Part shown: piece after piece, positions 8,531 to 18,682 of the stretch | Layout of the letters: each line of letters opens with the position of its first letter | Numbering within the stretch: position 1 is the first letter of the stretch | Source of the DNA: Chlorobiota bacterium | GTDB taxonomy: Bacteria > Bacteroidota > Chlorobiia > Chlorobiales > Chlorobiaceae | Direction: 5' to 3' | Assembly: GCA_016866305.1 (NCBI GenBank) | Contig: VGMX01000003.1 | Span: forward strand, 62,001 to 126,000 | DNA length: 64,000 nt | Translations under genes and position numbers: made by a program | Notes under the pieces: generated by a model | Databases searched by the model: none | The model's input: the letters and a program-made list of their open reading frames with translations, nothing else | What the model was told of the DNA's origin: nothing

Positions 8531-9142
8531 CTATGGGTTATGCATCGAGACAAGTGCCGACTTCACCACCTCTTCGACACCGAGACCGGGATTCCCCTCA
8601 AGAATGACCGTTACGGCTTTCTGAACCGCATTTCGTGAAAAACCGAGGGTCACGAGGGCTGCGAAGGCATCGTCCCTCACCTGTGAAGCAAGGTGTCCGG
8701 GTGATTCCTGGCCGGCAGGCTTGCCGGAGACCGGAGACATTTTGAGAATCCGGTCTCTCAGTTCGAGAATGATCCTTGCCGCGGTTTTCTTTCCCACTCC
8801 GCTGATACCGTAAAGCTTTTCAGGCGAACCGGTCACGATTGCCTCGTGCACTTCGTGAACCTGGAGGCCTGAAAGCACGGCAAGGGCGAGTTTCGGGCCG
8901 ACACCGGTAGCAAGCAGCAGCAGGCGGAAAAGCTGGCGCTCGGCCTCGCTTGAAAAACCGTAAAGCTGATGGGCATCCTCCTTGACGGAAAGATGCGAAT
9001 ACAGCAGGACATCCTCGCCCGGATCGGGAAGCTGACGGTAGGTAAATGAGGAAATGAGAAGCCGGTACCCGATACCGGATACATCGACAACAGCTTCTTC
9101 CGGCAGGGCTGAAACCAGTCTGCCGCGAAAATATGCAAACAT
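8531..9142 (-). CDS. ruvA: Holliday junction branch migration protein RuvA
   Basis: The start at ATG 9142 gives [10 protein letters not shown], matching the conserved RuvA N-terminus; in-frame residues upstream to 9214 do not. Product length (203 residues) is normal. Domain I is an OB fold ([33 protein letters not shown]). Domain II has two helix-hairpin-helix motifs ([19 protein letters not shown] and [22 protein letters not shown]). Domain III at the C-terminus ([21 protein letters not shown]) contacts RuvB. RuvA tetramers bind four-way DNA junctions. No ruvB or ruvC is in the window. Confidence 0.95.
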   Translation of the reverse strand: MFAYFRGRLVSALPEEAVVDVSGIGYRLLISSFTYRQLPDPGEDVLLYSHLSVKEDAHQLYGFSSEAERQLFRLLLLATGVGPKLALAVLSGLQVHEVHEAIVTGSPEKLYGISGVGKKTAARIILELRDRILKMSPVSGKPAGQESPGHLASQVRDDAFAALVTLGFSRNAVQKAVTVILEGNPGLGVEEVVKSALVSMHNP

Positions 9143-9241
9143 GAGTGGAGTGTCTGAACCCGCCCGGCATTCACTGCTGCATATGCAGTGGGGACCGGAC
9201 GGGTATCGTAACAATGAAAACCGGTATGACGAATACCCCGA

Positions 9242-9517
9242 TTACTCTGCTTTACCGTAACTGTTGAGAAGCCTGGTCAGCTGTGCTTTCTTGCGGGATG
9301 CCTTGTTGGCGTGAATATAGCGCTTGACGCCCAGGCGGTCAAGCTTCTGGACAGCAGAACGGTATGCCGCTTCGACTTCGCTTTTGTCGGCGCGGGAATC
9401 GATAAGTTTCTGCATGTTCTTCAGAACCACCTTCAGTTCTTTTTTTCTTGCCCTGTTCCTGGCGTTTCTTCTCTCTGACTGACGGAGTCTTTTCTCAGCC
9501 GACTTGTGTAAAGGCAT
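9242..9517 (-). CDS. rpsT: 30S ribosomal protein S20
   Basis: The 91-residue, strongly basic helical protein begins [21 protein letters not shown] and has the conserved [18 protein letters not shown] near the C-terminus, as expected for bS20. Its start ATG at 9517 is the only plausible one. It is divergent from the phosphoglucosamine mutase gene. The 216-base gap between them carries AT-rich sequence that presumably holds both promoters. Confidence 0.97.
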   Translation of the reverse strand: MPLHKSAEKRLRQSERRNARNRARKKELKVVLKNMQKLIDSRADKSEVEAAYRSAVQKLDRLGVKRYIHANKASRKKAQLTRLLNSYGKAE

Positions 9518-9733
9518 AAACGGATGCTGTTAGAGTATTGGTCTGCTTTTTCTTGATAACAAAAGGCATGTAATATACAAGAATACGTAAAAAGTCAAAA
9601 ACAAAAAACATTGCGTTCAGGGTCCGGGTACAGGCCTGCCGCAAAGCCGGGAAAGGGGGAATGGCGGGTTTTTGTTATATTGGTTCAGCATTTTCGGGTA
9701 ACCTGACACGATCAACCCTAACCATCCGCATTT

Positions 9734-11167
9734 ATGAGCCTGATGATCAGCGTTTCCGGTATCCGTGGAGTGGTCGGAGAAAGCCTCACCCCGCAGAATC
9801 TCACGGCGTTCGCTTCGGCGTTCGCCGCATGGATACGGCGTTCGATGACCATGCGCGGCAGGAGTGGAGAGCGCGTCCGCCCGCGTATCGTTATCGGAAG
9901 GGATACCCGGCCGACGGGAAAACAGATCGCCGGACTTGTCGGCAATGTGCTGGCCCTCAGCGGCTGCGACGTACTTGACATCGGCATAGCATCCACACCG
10001 ACGGTCGAGATGGCTACCGCTGCCGAACAGGCGGACGGAGGACTGATCATTACCGCCTCCCACAATCCCGTCGAATGGAACGCCCTGAAAATGCTGAACC
10101 ACCGCGGCGAATTTCTTGATGCTGCCGAGGTGGAAGAGTTTATGGCGATTGCCGGCGGGGAGTCGTTCCCGGCAGCGGCATGGAACGCCGTGGGCTCCAT
10201 CAGCCGAAGCACGGGTTACGACAACATCCATATCGACACGATCATCGCTCTGCCATTCATCGATCCCCGTGCCATTGCCGCACAAAACTACCGGGTGCTC
10301 ATCGACTGCGTGGAAGGTGCGGGGTACGCCATCGTACCGGAGCTCTGCGGAAGGCTCGGTATCGGCGATCTCGTGCTTGCCGCCTGCACAGGCACAGGCC
10401 TGTTCCCCAGAAACCCCGAACCGGTGGAAGAGAACCTCGGCGCAACCATCGACCTGATGCGCCGCTCGGGATGCGATTTCGGCCTGATCGTCGATCCCGA
10501 TGTCGACCGGCTTGCCGTGATCTCCGAGGACGGCTCGCTGTTCGGCGAGGAGTACAGTCTCGTGGCCTGTGCCGACTTCTACCTCGGCATCAACAAGGGG
10601 CCGGTCGTCAACAACCTTTCAAGCAGCCGGGCGCTTGCCGACATCGCCCGGCTGCACGGCGTGCCCTGCTACAGCGCAAAGGTTGGAGAAGCCAATGTTA
10701 CGGCCATGATGAAGGAGGTCGGCGCAACCATCGGCGGCGAGGGCAACGGAGGCATCATCCTTCCTGAACTGCATTACGGGCGGGATGCCCTTGCCGGTAT
10801 CGCACTGTTTGTGCAGGCATTCACCAACTGGCGCTCGGTGAACGAAAAGGGAAAGCTTTCGCAATTCAGACGGCAGTTTCCGGACTATGTCATGGCAAAG
10901 GAAAAAATACGGCTCGGCTCCCTCGATGCCGGGAAACTCGACGCCATGTTCCGGTCTGTCGCTGCGGAGTACCCCGACGCATCCGTCAGCCGGCTCGATG
11001 GACTGAAGCTCGATTTCGACGGGTGCTGGGCGCATCTCCGGGCTTCGAATACCGAACCCATCGTACGCATCTACACCGAAGCACCGACACGGCAGGATGC
11101 CGAAAGGCTGGCGGCGGAAATGATGCTGCATATCGAAAAGCATGTTTCAGCATCCTGGAGCCGTTGA
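9734..11167 (+). CDS. glmM: Phosphoglucosamine mutase / phosphohexomutase
   Basis: This 477-residue alpha-D-phosphohexomutase has the N-terminal [15 protein letters not shown], then IGRDTRPTG. The phosphoserine loop is [17 protein letters not shown], with the catalytic Ser at about residue 109. The metal-binding loop is [17 protein letters not shown] (near 250), the sugar-binding loop [19 protein letters not shown] (near 335), and the phosphate-binding loop [15 protein letters not shown] is near the end. NPVEWNALK in place of the NPxxYNGxK of phosphoglucomutases is typical of the Bacteroidota/Chlorobiota GlmM form. The likely reaction is glucosamine-6-P to glucosamine-1-P for UDP-GlcNAc synthesis. 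Phosphomannomutase activity cannot be excluded from sequence. Confidence 0.88.
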   Translation: MSLMISVSGIRGVVGESLTPQNLTAFASAFAAWIRRSMTMRGRSGERVRPRIVIGRDTRPTGKQIAGLVGNVLALSGCDVLDIGIASTPTVEMATAAEQADGGLIITASHNPVEWNALKMLNHRGEFLDAAEVEEFMAIAGGESFPAAAWNAVGSISRSTGYDNIHIDTIIALPFIDPRAIAAQNYRVLIDCVEGAGYAIVPELCGRLGIGDLVLAACTGTGLFPRNPEPVEENLGATIDLMRRSGCDFGLIVDPDVDRLAVISEDGSLFGEEYSLVACADFYLGINKGPVVNNLSSSRALADIARLHGVPCYSAKVGEANVTAMMKEVGATIGGEGNGGIILPELHYGRDALAGIALFVQAFTNWRSVNEKGKLSQFRRQFPDYVMAKEKIRLGSLDAGKLDAMFRSVAAEYPDASVSRLDGLKLDFDGCWAHLRASNTEPIVRIYTEAPTRQDAERLAAEMMLHIEKHVSASWSR

Positions 11168-11200
11168 GCACCCTGAATTCCTATCCGGCAAGAGCCCCAC

Positions 11201-13024
11201 ATGAGTAGTGCAACGCAAGCGGCGAAAAGCTTCAGACCGCAACAGGACGAAACGCTGAAAAAAAGACGGAAAGGATCAGTCGATCTCTATATCGTCTCCA
11301 GGCTTCTCGCATATATCAGACCCTACAAGGCACTCATAGCGGCCGCCATCCTCATCACGCTTGCCGGCTCGGTTTTCGGTCCGCTCAGACCATTTCTCAC
11401 GAAAATCGCCATCGACGACAACATTGCAAAACACGACCTGCAAGGCCTCGGCATGACAAGCCTCCTGCTTGTGGCCGTGATTCTGCTCGACGGACTGAAA
11501 CAGTATGGTGCGACATGGATCACGCAGATTATCGGCCAGAAGGCGGTTTGCGCGATACGGATGGACATTTTCAGACACCTGCAGAAGCTTCCCGCGAGAT
11601 TCTATGACCGGAATCCGATAGGAAGGCTCATTACAAGAACAACCAATGACGTCGAGTCGCTGAATGAAATGCTTTCAAGCGGCGTCATCTCCATTCTCGG
11701 CGATATCTCGCAGGTACTTTTCATTCTGGTGCTCATGTTCTGGCTTGACTGGCAGCTCACGCTGCTGGTGCTCGGCATCCTGCCGCTGATGCTCTACGCG
11801 ACGATCGCGTTCAAAAACCGTGTCCGTTCTGCGTTCATGGATGTACGAACCCATCTGGCGAGGCTGAACTCCTTTTTTCAGGAGCATATCGCCGGCATGA
11901 ACGTCGTTCAGCTTTTCGGTTGCGAGAAATCCGCATACGCCGGCTATGCAGCCATCAATGCCGATCACCGCGATGCCAATATCCGGACGGTATTCTACTT
12001 TTCGCTTTACTACCCGGTCATCGAACTGCTCAGTTCGGTCGCGGCCGGCCTGGTGATCTGGTACAGCGGGGTGCGGCTCCTGAATGCCGATCTCACCATC
12101 GGCGTGGTTGTCTCATTCGTACAGTACATCTGGCTTTTTTTCCGCCCGCTTCAGCACCTTTCCGACAAGTTCAACATCATGCAGACCGCCGTCACCAGTT
12201 CCGACCGCATTTTCCGGCTGCTCGAGGAACCCCCGGAGAAAAACAGCGATGCGCAAAGCGGAGATGCCCCGGCACCATTCAGCCGCTCCATTGCGTTCAG
12301 GAAGGTCTGGTTCGCCTATGAAGACGCAAACTGGGTGCTGCAGGATATCTCGCTCGACATCCTGCACGGTGAAAAAATAGCCATTGTCGGGGCGACCGGC
12401 AGCGGCAAGACAACCATCGTCAATATCCTTTCCGGCCTGTACCCATACAGCAGGGGGACGATCCAAATCGACGGAACCGAACTGAATTCGATCAGCGGAC
12501 AGTCGTTGCGCCGGCTTGTCGGGGTGGTCATGCAGGATGTCATTCTGTTTTCCGGAACACTCAGGGAAAATCTCGCTTTCGGCAACCCCGGCGTGAGCGA
12601 TGAACAGATTGTCGAAGCATCCCGTATCGTTGGAGCCGACCGCTTCATCAGCCGGCTTCCGGGCGGGTACAACTACAGGGTGCGGGAAAACGGCAGCGGG
12701 CTGTCAGCCGGCCAGAAACAGCTTGTCGCGTTTGTCCGGGCGCTGCTCTACAATCCGCAGATTCTCGTTCTCGACGAAGCCACCAGCTCCGTCGACACGG
12801 AAACCGAGCAGCTGATCGAGTCGGCAACCGCCTGGCTCATGCAGGGAAGAACGTCGATCATGATCGCCCACAGGCTCTCGACCGTCCAGAAAGCCGACCG
12901 GATCATCGTCCTGCATAAAGGGCAGATCAGGGAAACCGGCAGCCATCAGGAACTGCTTGCCCGCAAAGGCCTCTACTACAAGCTTTACCTGCTGCAGCAT
13001 CCCGAAGGAAAACAGGAGCCGTGA
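11201..13024 (+). CDS. ABC exporter half-transporter (membrane plus ATPase domains)
   Basis: The 607-residue protein has six transmembrane helices (about residues 40-330) followed by an ATPase domain: Walker A GATGSGKTT near 398, signature LSAGQKQ instead of LSGGQ, Walker B ILVLDEATSSVD and the switch His in IAHRLSTV. This layout is the SmdB/MsbA-like exporter class (ABCB type), which works as a dimer. The cargo is unknown; lipids, peptides or drugs are possible. It follows the mutase gene by 33 bases and may be co-transcribed. The gene is convergent with the FtsX-type permease at 13107-14375, with 82 bases between. Confidence 0.9.
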   Translation: MSSATQAAKSFRPQQDETLKKRRKGSVDLYIVSRLLAYIRPYKALIAAAILITLAGSVFGPLRPFLTKIAIDDNIAKHDLQGLGMTSLLLVAVILLDGLKQYGATWITQIIGQKAVCAIRMDIFRHLQKLPARFYDRNPIGRLITRTTNDVESLNEMLSSGVISILGDISQVLFILVLMFWLDWQLTLLVLGILPLMLYATIAFKNRVRSAFMDVRTHLARLNSFFQEHIAGMNVVQLFGCEKSAYAGYAAINADHRDANIRTVFYFSLYYPVIELLSSVAAGLVIWYSGVRLLNADLTIGVVVSFVQYIWLFFRPLQHLSDKFNIMQTAVTSSDRIFRLLEEPPEKNSDAQSGDAPAPFSRSIAFRKVWFAYEDANWVLQDISLDILHGEKIAIVGATGSGKTTIVNILSGLYPYSRGTIQIDGTELNSISGQSLRRLVGVVMQDVILFSGTLRENLAFGNPGVSDEQIVEASRIVGADRFISRLPGGYNYRVRENGSGLSAGQKQLVAFVRALLYNPQILVLDEATSSVDTETEQLIESATAWLMQGRTSIMIAHRLSTVQKADRIIVLHKGQIRETGSHQELLARKGLYYKLYLLQHPEGKQEP

Positions 13025-13106
13025 AGGACTGAATATCCATCGCGAAGCATCAGGAGCAAGACAAGATGGAGGGTGGGCAGTGACGTCCCTTTCCTGCAGC
13101 TGTTCG

Positions 13107-14375
13107 CTACAGACTGCTGTCGCGGAGCACCTTGACCGGCTCCAGCTTAGCGGCCCTGGCGGAAGGCAGAATCGCCGCCAGCGTGCTGATGAGCACGGTA
13201 ACCCCGATAACATAGACAAAATAAAGCGGGTTCTGCGACATGCTGAATCCGGTTTTGGTCAGTGGGCCCTGCGAGTTTTCGAACGGTATGCTGGCAAACA
13301 GATTGATGGAGCCGACGGCAAGTACCCCTCCGGCAAGAGCACCGGCCAGACCCACCATGAACCCTTCGAGAATGAACATGCCGACCAGTTCAAGGGCCGA
13401 AAATCCGAAGGATTTCATGATGGCGATATCACGGCTTTTCTCGAACACGGTGGTCACAAGAATGTTGGCGACCCCGAAGCCCGACACTACCGCCACAAAA
13501 GCCACAAGGGAGAAAACGATGTAGCCTATACGGGCAAAGAGCGAAAGGACGCTTGCGTTCTGCTCCTGCCAGGTAACGGCACGGTAACCGGTCACCGCCT
13601 CCAGTTCGCTCGAAAGCCGGCTGTTGTCGAGCGGATCCCTCACCTTGAGAGCAATGCCGGTCACCTTGTTCGTCGGCAAACCCTCGATAATCTGGCCAAG
13701 TTTCAGGGAACCGACAACGCTGTTGTCAACCGCATTGACGCCGGTAAAAAAAATACCCGACACCTTGCACTGCCGGCTTTTTCCCGAAGCGGGAATGATA
13801 ACAACCTCGTCGTTAACCCTGAGCTTCATGTCGCGGGCCACCGTCCTGCCGACAAGCAGTGCATTGGCGGTTTTCCGGTAAGCGTCGAGATTGCCGCTCT
13901 GTATCTTGCCGCTGATACCGCTGATCTCGTTTTCCTTTTCGATATCCACCCCTTTCAGCACCAGCGGCTCGTTGCGGTTCCCCTTGATCACCATGACCTG
14001 TGATTCGACATACGGAGAAACCGCGACAACCTCGCGACGGTAGAGCGCCGAGCTGAAAATATCCTGGATCTGCCGGTAATTCCGAACCTCTTCGCGCTCC
14101 TGCTTTTTGATGTTGTCTTCAACGATGGCAACACTCCGGCCGCCCGCCCTGCCAAGGATGTCAACCGGAACGGGATCGATTTTTTCTCCCCTGATCGTAA
14201 TATGAGGCGCAACATTGACAATGATATCAACAAACGAGTCGAGAAGGCCCCTGGTAAGCGAAATGGTGGTGATGAGCACCATGGTACTGACGGCAACACC
14301 GGCTATGGTGGCAAACGTCTGTCGGCGGCGACCGGAAAGATGCCGCAGGGCGATATCGAACAGTGTTTTCAGCAT
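13107..14375 (-). CDS. FtsX/MacB/LolC-type ABC transporter permease
   Basis: This 422-residue protein has one N-terminal transmembrane helix (TFATIAGVAVSTMVLITTIS, about residues 18-37). A large periplasmic domain (about 40-285) and three C-terminal helices follow, ending ILPSARAAKLEPVKVLRDS. That tail, with its 'ARxAxLxPVxALR' form, is the hallmark of the FtsX domain in LolC/E and MacB permeases. Such proteins couple cytoplasmic ATP hydrolysis to extraction of lipoproteins or other envelope work. The ATPase partner is not adjacent here, which is unusual for this class; it may be encoded elsewhere. Confidence 0.85.
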   Translation of the reverse strand: MLKTLFDIALRHLSGRRRQTFATIAGVAVSTMVLITTISLTRGLLDSFVDIIVNVAPHITIRGEKIDPVPVDILGRAGGRSVAIVEDNIKKQEREEVRNYRQIQDIFSSALYRREVVAVSPYVESQVMVIKGNRNEPLVLKGVDIEKENEISGISGKIQSGNLDAYRKTANALLVGRTVARDMKLRVNDEVVIIPASGKSRQCKVSGIFFTGVNAVDNSVVGSLKLGQIIEGLPTNKVTGIALKVRDPLDNSRLSSELEAVTGYRAVTWQEQNASVLSLFARIGYIVFSLVAFVAVVSGFGVANILVTTVFEKSRDIAIMKSFGFSALELVGMFILEGFMVGLAGALAGGVLAVGSINLFASIPFENSQGPLTKTGFSMSQNPLYFVYVIGVTVLISTLAAILPSARAAKLEPVKVLRDSSL

Positions 14376-14479
14376 GACCGGCAGCTGTTGAATGGCTGAA
14401 AAGTTGGGATATTTTTATTAAGTTGTGTTTTTCAGGGACACGCATACCAAATCCCGAACGGCAACCGATACAGGCCGGC

Positions 14480-15562
14480 ATGAATGACGCACATTCCAAT
14501 ATAACAATTGAACGGAAGCATAGCCATGTCGAGCTGTGCCTGCATGCAGATGTCCGCTTCGACAGGAAAACCTCCGGATTCGAGCAGTTTGATTTCCGGC
14601 ACAACGCCCTTCCGGAAATCCGGTTTTCGGATGTCGAACTCTCGACAACCTTTCTCGGAAGAAAAATAGGCGCTCCTCTGATGATCTCCTCCATGACCGG
14701 GGGGTATGACGAAGCACTGAGGCTTAACCGCCGGTTTGCGGAAGCTGCGGAGCATTTCGGCATTCCTCTCGGCATCGGCAGCATGCGCCAGGCTCTTGAA
14801 AACAGTTCCAAGAGGGAGACGTTTTCGGTTGTCAGAAAATACGCCCCGTCCGTTCCGGTATTTGCCAATATCGGCGCCCCGGAAGTTGCCGGGGGACTTG
14901 CCGAATCCGATATGCATACCCTGGTGGAACTGGTGGAAGCCGACGCGCTGATTGTACACCTGAACGCCGCACAGGAACTTTTCCAGCCGGAAGGCAATAC
15001 GGATTTCCGGCATGTGCTCGACCAGCTCGAACGGCTTTGTGCAACCGTACCGGTGCCGGTCATCGCCAAAGAGGTCGGCTGCGGCATATCCGGGGAGTGC
15101 GCGCAAAAGCTGCTCGATACCGGAGTAAGGGTGATCGACGTGGCTGGAGCCGGCGGCATCAGCTGGCAGAAAGTCGAGGAACTGCGGTACCTGCAGCAGG
15201 CCGGAGAGGAAAATCGTTTCAGCCCTGAAGCCCTGACGGAACTCCTGAACTGGGGAATCCCCACTGCCCGCTGCATCATCGAGGTGGCAGAACTGAAAAA
15301 ACTGCCCGGATGTGCACCGTTCGACATTATCGCATCCGGCGGCATCTCCAGCGGGATGGACATTGCCAAGTCACTGGCGCTCGGAGCTGGCATTGCCGCA
15401 TCAGCGGGAAGACTTCTCGTTTCGGTGCACGAAGGAAAACTCGAGGAAACAATAGAAACCTGGCTCAACGACCTGAGGGCCGTCATGTTCCTGACCGGAT
15501 CGGCTTCTCCGGAACAGCTTCAGAAACAGCATCTTACCTCTAAACATCGACCGATTTTGTAA
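14480..15562 (+). CDS. fni: Isopentenyl-diphosphate delta-isomerase, type 2 (FMN-dependent)
   Basis: The start at ATG 14480 is chosen because [20 protein letters not shown] precedes the conserved body. Features of the TIM-barrel flavoenzyme include [16 protein letters not shown], the [17 protein letters not shown] segment and [27 protein letters not shown] and the FMN phosphate loop [21 protein letters not shown] follow. It interconverts isopentenyl and dimethylallyl diphosphate. The stop codon shares one base with the start of the polyprenyl synthase gene (TAATG), a clear sign of translational coupling in an isoprenoid operon. Confidence 0.95.
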   Translation: MNDAHSNITIERKHSHVELCLHADVRFDRKTSGFEQFDFRHNALPEIRFSDVELSTTFLGRKIGAPLMISSMTGGYDEALRLNRRFAEAAEHFGIPLGIGSMRQALENSSKRETFSVVRKYAPSVPVFANIGAPEVAGGLAESDMHTLVELVEADALIVHLNAAQELFQPEGNTDFRHVLDQLERLCATVPVPVIAKEVGCGISGECAQKLLDTGVRVIDVAGAGGISWQKVEELRYLQQAGEENRFSPEALTELLNWGIPTARCIIEVAELKKLPGCAPFDIIASGGISSGMDIAKSLALGAGIAASAGRLLVSVHEGKLEETIETWLNDLRAVMFLTGSASPEQLQKQHLTSKHRPIL

Positions 15563-16560
15563 TGACTATCACCCTCGCCCAGCCACTTGTCGAAGAGAAA
15601 TACCGCCGCTACCACCAGCGCATCAACGAGGCCCTTGCCGGTTGCTTCAGCACTGAAAGTCCGGTAACGCTCTATGCTCCGGCCAGATACATCCTTGAGG
15701 GGAAAGGCAAGAGGATACGACCCTTCCTTACCCTGCTTGCGGCCGAAGCCGTTTCAGGCTCGGCGGAAAATGCCCTGCATGCCGCGCTTGCCGTGGAAAT
15801 CCTGCACAACTTCACCCTCATGCATGACGACATCATGGATGAAGCTGACCTGCGACACGGCAGACCGACCGTACACAAGCAGTGGAACACCAACGCGGCA
15901 ATCCTTTCAGGTGACATGATGATTGCCTATGCCTACGAGCTGGCCCTTCAGTCGAAAACCCAGCGCCACCGGGAGCTGATACACATCCTCAATCACGCCA
16001 ACATCACCATCTGCGAAGGACAGGCACTCGACATGGAACTCGAGAAAAAAAAGAACGCCACCATTGCCGATTATCTCGACATGATTGCAAAAAAAACCGG
16101 AAGGCTGATCTCCGCCGCACTCGAGGCCGGTGGCGTTGCCGGTAACGCATCGCAGGAACAGCTTGAAGCCCTGGTGACCTTCGGTGAAAAAATCGGCAGG
16201 GCGTTCCAGATCCAGGACGACTTTCTCGATATCATGGCCGATAACGGCAAGTCAGGAAAAATTCCCGGCGGTGATGTGATCAACGGCAAAAAAACCTACC
16301 TCCTGCTTCGCTCCATCGAACTTGCTTCGGGGAGAGACAAGGAACTGCTTCTGTCCGTTATCGAAAACAATGGCATCGGCGCCGAACGGGTCGGAGAGGT
16401 GAAGGAAATTTATCTCCGGTGCGGGGTGATCGACGAAACCAGAGCCCTGATCAATCGTGAAACCGAGGAAGCGCTCGCGGCAGTAGCACCGCTCCCGTTC
16501 GCCGAAGGGCGCGAATACCTGAAAGGATTCGCCGCAATGCTGATGAAAAGGGACTTCTGA
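15562..16560 (+). CDS. Polyprenyl (farnesyl/geranylgeranyl) diphosphate synthase
   Basis: The 332-residue trans-prenyltransferase has KGKRIRPFLTLLAAE (residues 48-62), the first Asp-rich motif DDIMDEADLRHGRPTVH at 89-105 and the second, FQIQDDFLDIM, near 217. The residue five places before the first Asp is not bulky enough to fix chain length by eye. FPP or GGPP are the likely products; green sulfur bacteria need GGPP for bacteriochlorophyll tails, carotenoids and quinones. Translation is coupled to fni through TAATG. dprA begins 11 bases after its stop. Confidence 0.92.
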   Translation: MTITLAQPLVEEKYRRYHQRINEALAGCFSTESPVTLYAPARYILEGKGKRIRPFLTLLAAEAVSGSAENALHAALAVEILHNFTLMHDDIMDEADLRHGRPTVHKQWNTNAAILSGDMMIAYAYELALQSKTQRHRELIHILNHANITICEGQALDMELEKKKNATIADYLDMIAKKTGRLISAALEAGGVAGNASQEQLEALVTFGEKIGRAFQIQDDFLDIMADNGKSGKIPGGDVINGKKTYLLLRSIELASGRDKELLLSVIENNGIGAERVGEVKEIYLRCGVIDETRALINRETEEALAAVAPLPFAEGREYLKGFAAMLMKRDF

Positions 16561-16570
16561 GAATCTAGGA

Positions 16571-17719
16571 ATGAACATCCCGCCGTCCGGCCGTGACGCC
16601 GGCGTTATCCTGCTCATGCTCTCCCGTGTTCCGGGACTCGGACCGGCAAGGATCAACGCCATCACGAGCTACCTCGGCTGCACACCCGGTTTGCTCGATG
16701 CGGCAAGTGACGATTTCCTGCGTGTGCCGGGCATCGGTACCCGCCTGGCCGAAGAGATTGCCGGTTTTCTCGGCGACCGGACAAAACGACGAACCGCCGA
16801 ACAGGCCGCCCACGAGCAGATGGAGCAGGCGGAACAAGTCGGCGCACGGCTGGTGACGATCTTTGATCCGCTCTATCCCGATCTGCTCAGGCAAATCTAC
16901 GACCCGCCGCCCTGCCTCTTCGTGCGGGGAACCTTTTCCCGTCCGGAACCACCTTCCCTTGCTGTTGTCGGAACCCGGAAAGCCACCCTGTACGGGAAAA
17001 AAGCCGCTTCCGGGTTTTCAGAAGCACTGGCTCTGCGTGGATTCGAGATCGTCAGCGGTCTGGCTTACGGCATAGACCAGGCCGCTCATGAAGCGGCACT
17101 CAGGGCCGGAGGCAGAACCATCGCCGTGCTTGCCTCCGGCATCGACAATATCTACACCGATCCTCGCGGCAAGCTGTGGCCGAAAATCATTGAACAGGGC
17201 GCCATCGTTTCCGAGGAGTGGTTCGGCACGGAACCCCTTCCCGGAAAATTTCCGAAGAGAAACCGCATTATTTCAGGCATGACACTGGGCACGCTCATTG
17301 TCGAATCCGACCTTCAGGGCGGCTCGCTCATTACCGCCTCGTTCGCCCTTGAACAGAACCGTGAGGTTTTTGCCGTTCCGGGAAACATCTACTCCGCAAG
17401 CTCCAGAGGCACCAACAGGCTCATCCAGTCAGGACAGGCCAAGGCCGTCACCGGCACCGATGATATTATTGAAGAATTGCGGCTTCCGCACGGGAACCAT
17501 ATACCGAACCGGCCGGAAAAAGCGTTTTTCCCGCAAGCACCTCTCTCAGATGAAGAAAAGAGACTCCTTGCGGAGATGGAAGAAGAGCCGCTGCATCTGG
17601 ACCGCCTCGCGGAAAAAACCGGGATCGATATCTCGGTACTCCTGGTTCTGCTGTTCGAGCTGGAACTGAAAAAAGCCGTCATCCAGCTCCCGGGCCAGTT
17701 CTTTCAGAAAAACCGCTGA
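16571..17719 (+). CDS. dprA: DNA processing protein DprA (Smf)
   Basis: The 382-residue protein starts with a helix-hairpin-helix/SAM-like region (LSRVPGLGPARINAITSYLG; FLRVPGIGTRLAEEIAGFLG, about residues 17-75). The Rossmann DprA core follows: YPDLLRQIYDPPPCLFVRG, VVGTRKATLYGKKAA, VSGLAYGIDQAAHEAAL, VLASGIDNIYTDP, FPKRNRIISGM and LIVESDLQGGSLITASFALEQNREVFAVPG. The C-terminal winged-helix (about 315-375) is also present. DprA loads RecA on incoming single-stranded DNA during transformation. No other competence gene is in the window. It follows the isoprenoid genes by 11 bases. Confidence 0.95.
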   Translation: MNIPPSGRDAGVILLMLSRVPGLGPARINAITSYLGCTPGLLDAASDDFLRVPGIGTRLAEEIAGFLGDRTKRRTAEQAAHEQMEQAEQVGARLVTIFDPLYPDLLRQIYDPPPCLFVRGTFSRPEPPSLAVVGTRKATLYGKKAASGFSEALALRGFEIVSGLAYGIDQAAHEAALRAGGRTIAVLASGIDNIYTDPRGKLWPKIIEQGAIVSEEWFGTEPLPGKFPKRNRIISGMTLGTLIVESDLQGGSLITASFALEQNREVFAVPGNIYSASSRGTNRLIQSGQAKAVTGTDDIIEELRLPHGNHIPNRPEKAFFPQAPLSDEEKRLLAEMEEEPLHLDRLAEKTGIDISVLLVLLFELELKKAVIQLPGQFFQKNR

Positions 17720-18103
17720 AAAAGCTCACGGCGGGCAGTGTACACCCACTCACCGGCCAGCGCCGGGAGCGTAAATCGTGCTGTGCGGACTGATGACGAC
17801 CGTGCAGATGCACCGGTCAAGCATCAGTTGATGCTCACACTCGATCCCGATCCCTTTGCACCCTTCCTTCCCGGCAGTCTGCCTTGCAACTCTTTTTCCC
17901 GCTGTTACAGATTTCGTGACGAAGTGTTCCGGGCAATGTGGTGAAACGGATACGGGTATTGTTCATAAAACCCCGGTTACGCGGTTCTGCACGACAGATA
18001 CCTGCCAGTTATGGTTTTTATCAGGGAATTCTTACCTTTGATAGGTATAAATTTCATTATACCGCTTTCGTAACAGGTAGAAAACAAAACAAAAAGACGA
18101 TAC
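17720..18103. other. Intergenic region between dprA and the skp/ompH operon
   Basis: These 384 bases contain no gene I can support. A candidate -7 element TACCTTTG lies at 18033-18040 on the plus strand with a T-rich tract around 18014-18020 upstream. It could drive the downstream envelope operon. Open frames across the region lack family features. Confidence 0.4.
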
Positions 18104-18136
18104 ATGATGAAAATGATGCATTGTGCAGGACGTATG

Positions 18137-18664
18137 ATGAACATGACTCGCAGGGTTATTACCGCAATGATCCTCGGCGTCATCCTTGTGCTTCCGGCAG
18201 CGGATGCTGCTCAAGGAGCTGAAAAAACAGGTGTTGTTGATTTCGGTAAAATCATGCAGCAGATGCCGGAAACGAAAAGAGCCGAAGCGACCCTTCAGGC
18301 AACGGTCACTCCGCTTCAGAAAGAGTTCGACCGGCTCAAGCAGGACTTCGAAAAGGCCGTGGCTGCATACAAGCAGCAAGCTGCCGGCATGACGAAAGCT
18401 GCAAGGGAACAGAAGGAAAAGGAACTGAACATCAAAGGCCAGGCCGTTCAGAAGTACCAGCAGGATAAATTCGGCCGTGGCGGTGTTGTCGATAAAAAGG
18501 AACAGGAACTGGTTGCCCCGATCCGCCAGAAAGCGCTTGCATCCGTCCAGTCTGTTGCCCAGAAGGAGGGATTCACCCTGGTGCTTGACAAGTCGGCCAT
18601 GATCTACGGCACCCCGGATCATGACCTTACCGTCAAGGTGATGAACCAGTTGAACATCAAATAA
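18137..18664 (+). CDS. Periplasmic chaperone of the Skp/OmpH family
   Basis: Several ATGs are possible. The one at 18137 (MNMTRRVITAMILG) gives a clean signal peptide ending near PAADAAQGAE, with AGGA 6 bases or so upstream; an upstream start at 18104 would add 11 residues. The mature protein is the OmpH fold: GVVDFGKIMQQMPETKRAEATL, a long Gln/Lys/Glu-rich helical hairpin (about residues 50-110), and a closing IRQKALASVQSVAQKEGFTLVLDKSAMIYG strand. The Skp trimer escorts unfolded outer membrane proteins. It heads an operon with an lptC-like gene, panD and glmU. Confidence 0.88.
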   Translation: MNMTRRVITAMILGVILVLPAADAAQGAEKTGVVDFGKIMQQMPETKRAEATLQATVTPLQKEFDRLKQDFEKAVAAYKQQAAGMTKAAREQKEKELNIKGQAVQKYQQDKFGRGGVVDKKEQELVAPIRQKALASVQSVAQKEGFTLVLDKSAMIYGTPDHDLTVKVMNQLNIK

Positions 18665-18682
18665 TACCGTTACAAACCGACA

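Noticed and set aside
12957-14003. Plus-strand frame of 348 codons
   Set aside because: It is antisense to the FtsX-type permease, rich in His, Arg and Gly, with no family character.
14227-15486. Long minus-strand open frame (419 codons)
   Set aside because: It lies opposite fni, whose family motifs are clear. The antisense protein is Ser-rich and shows no domain.
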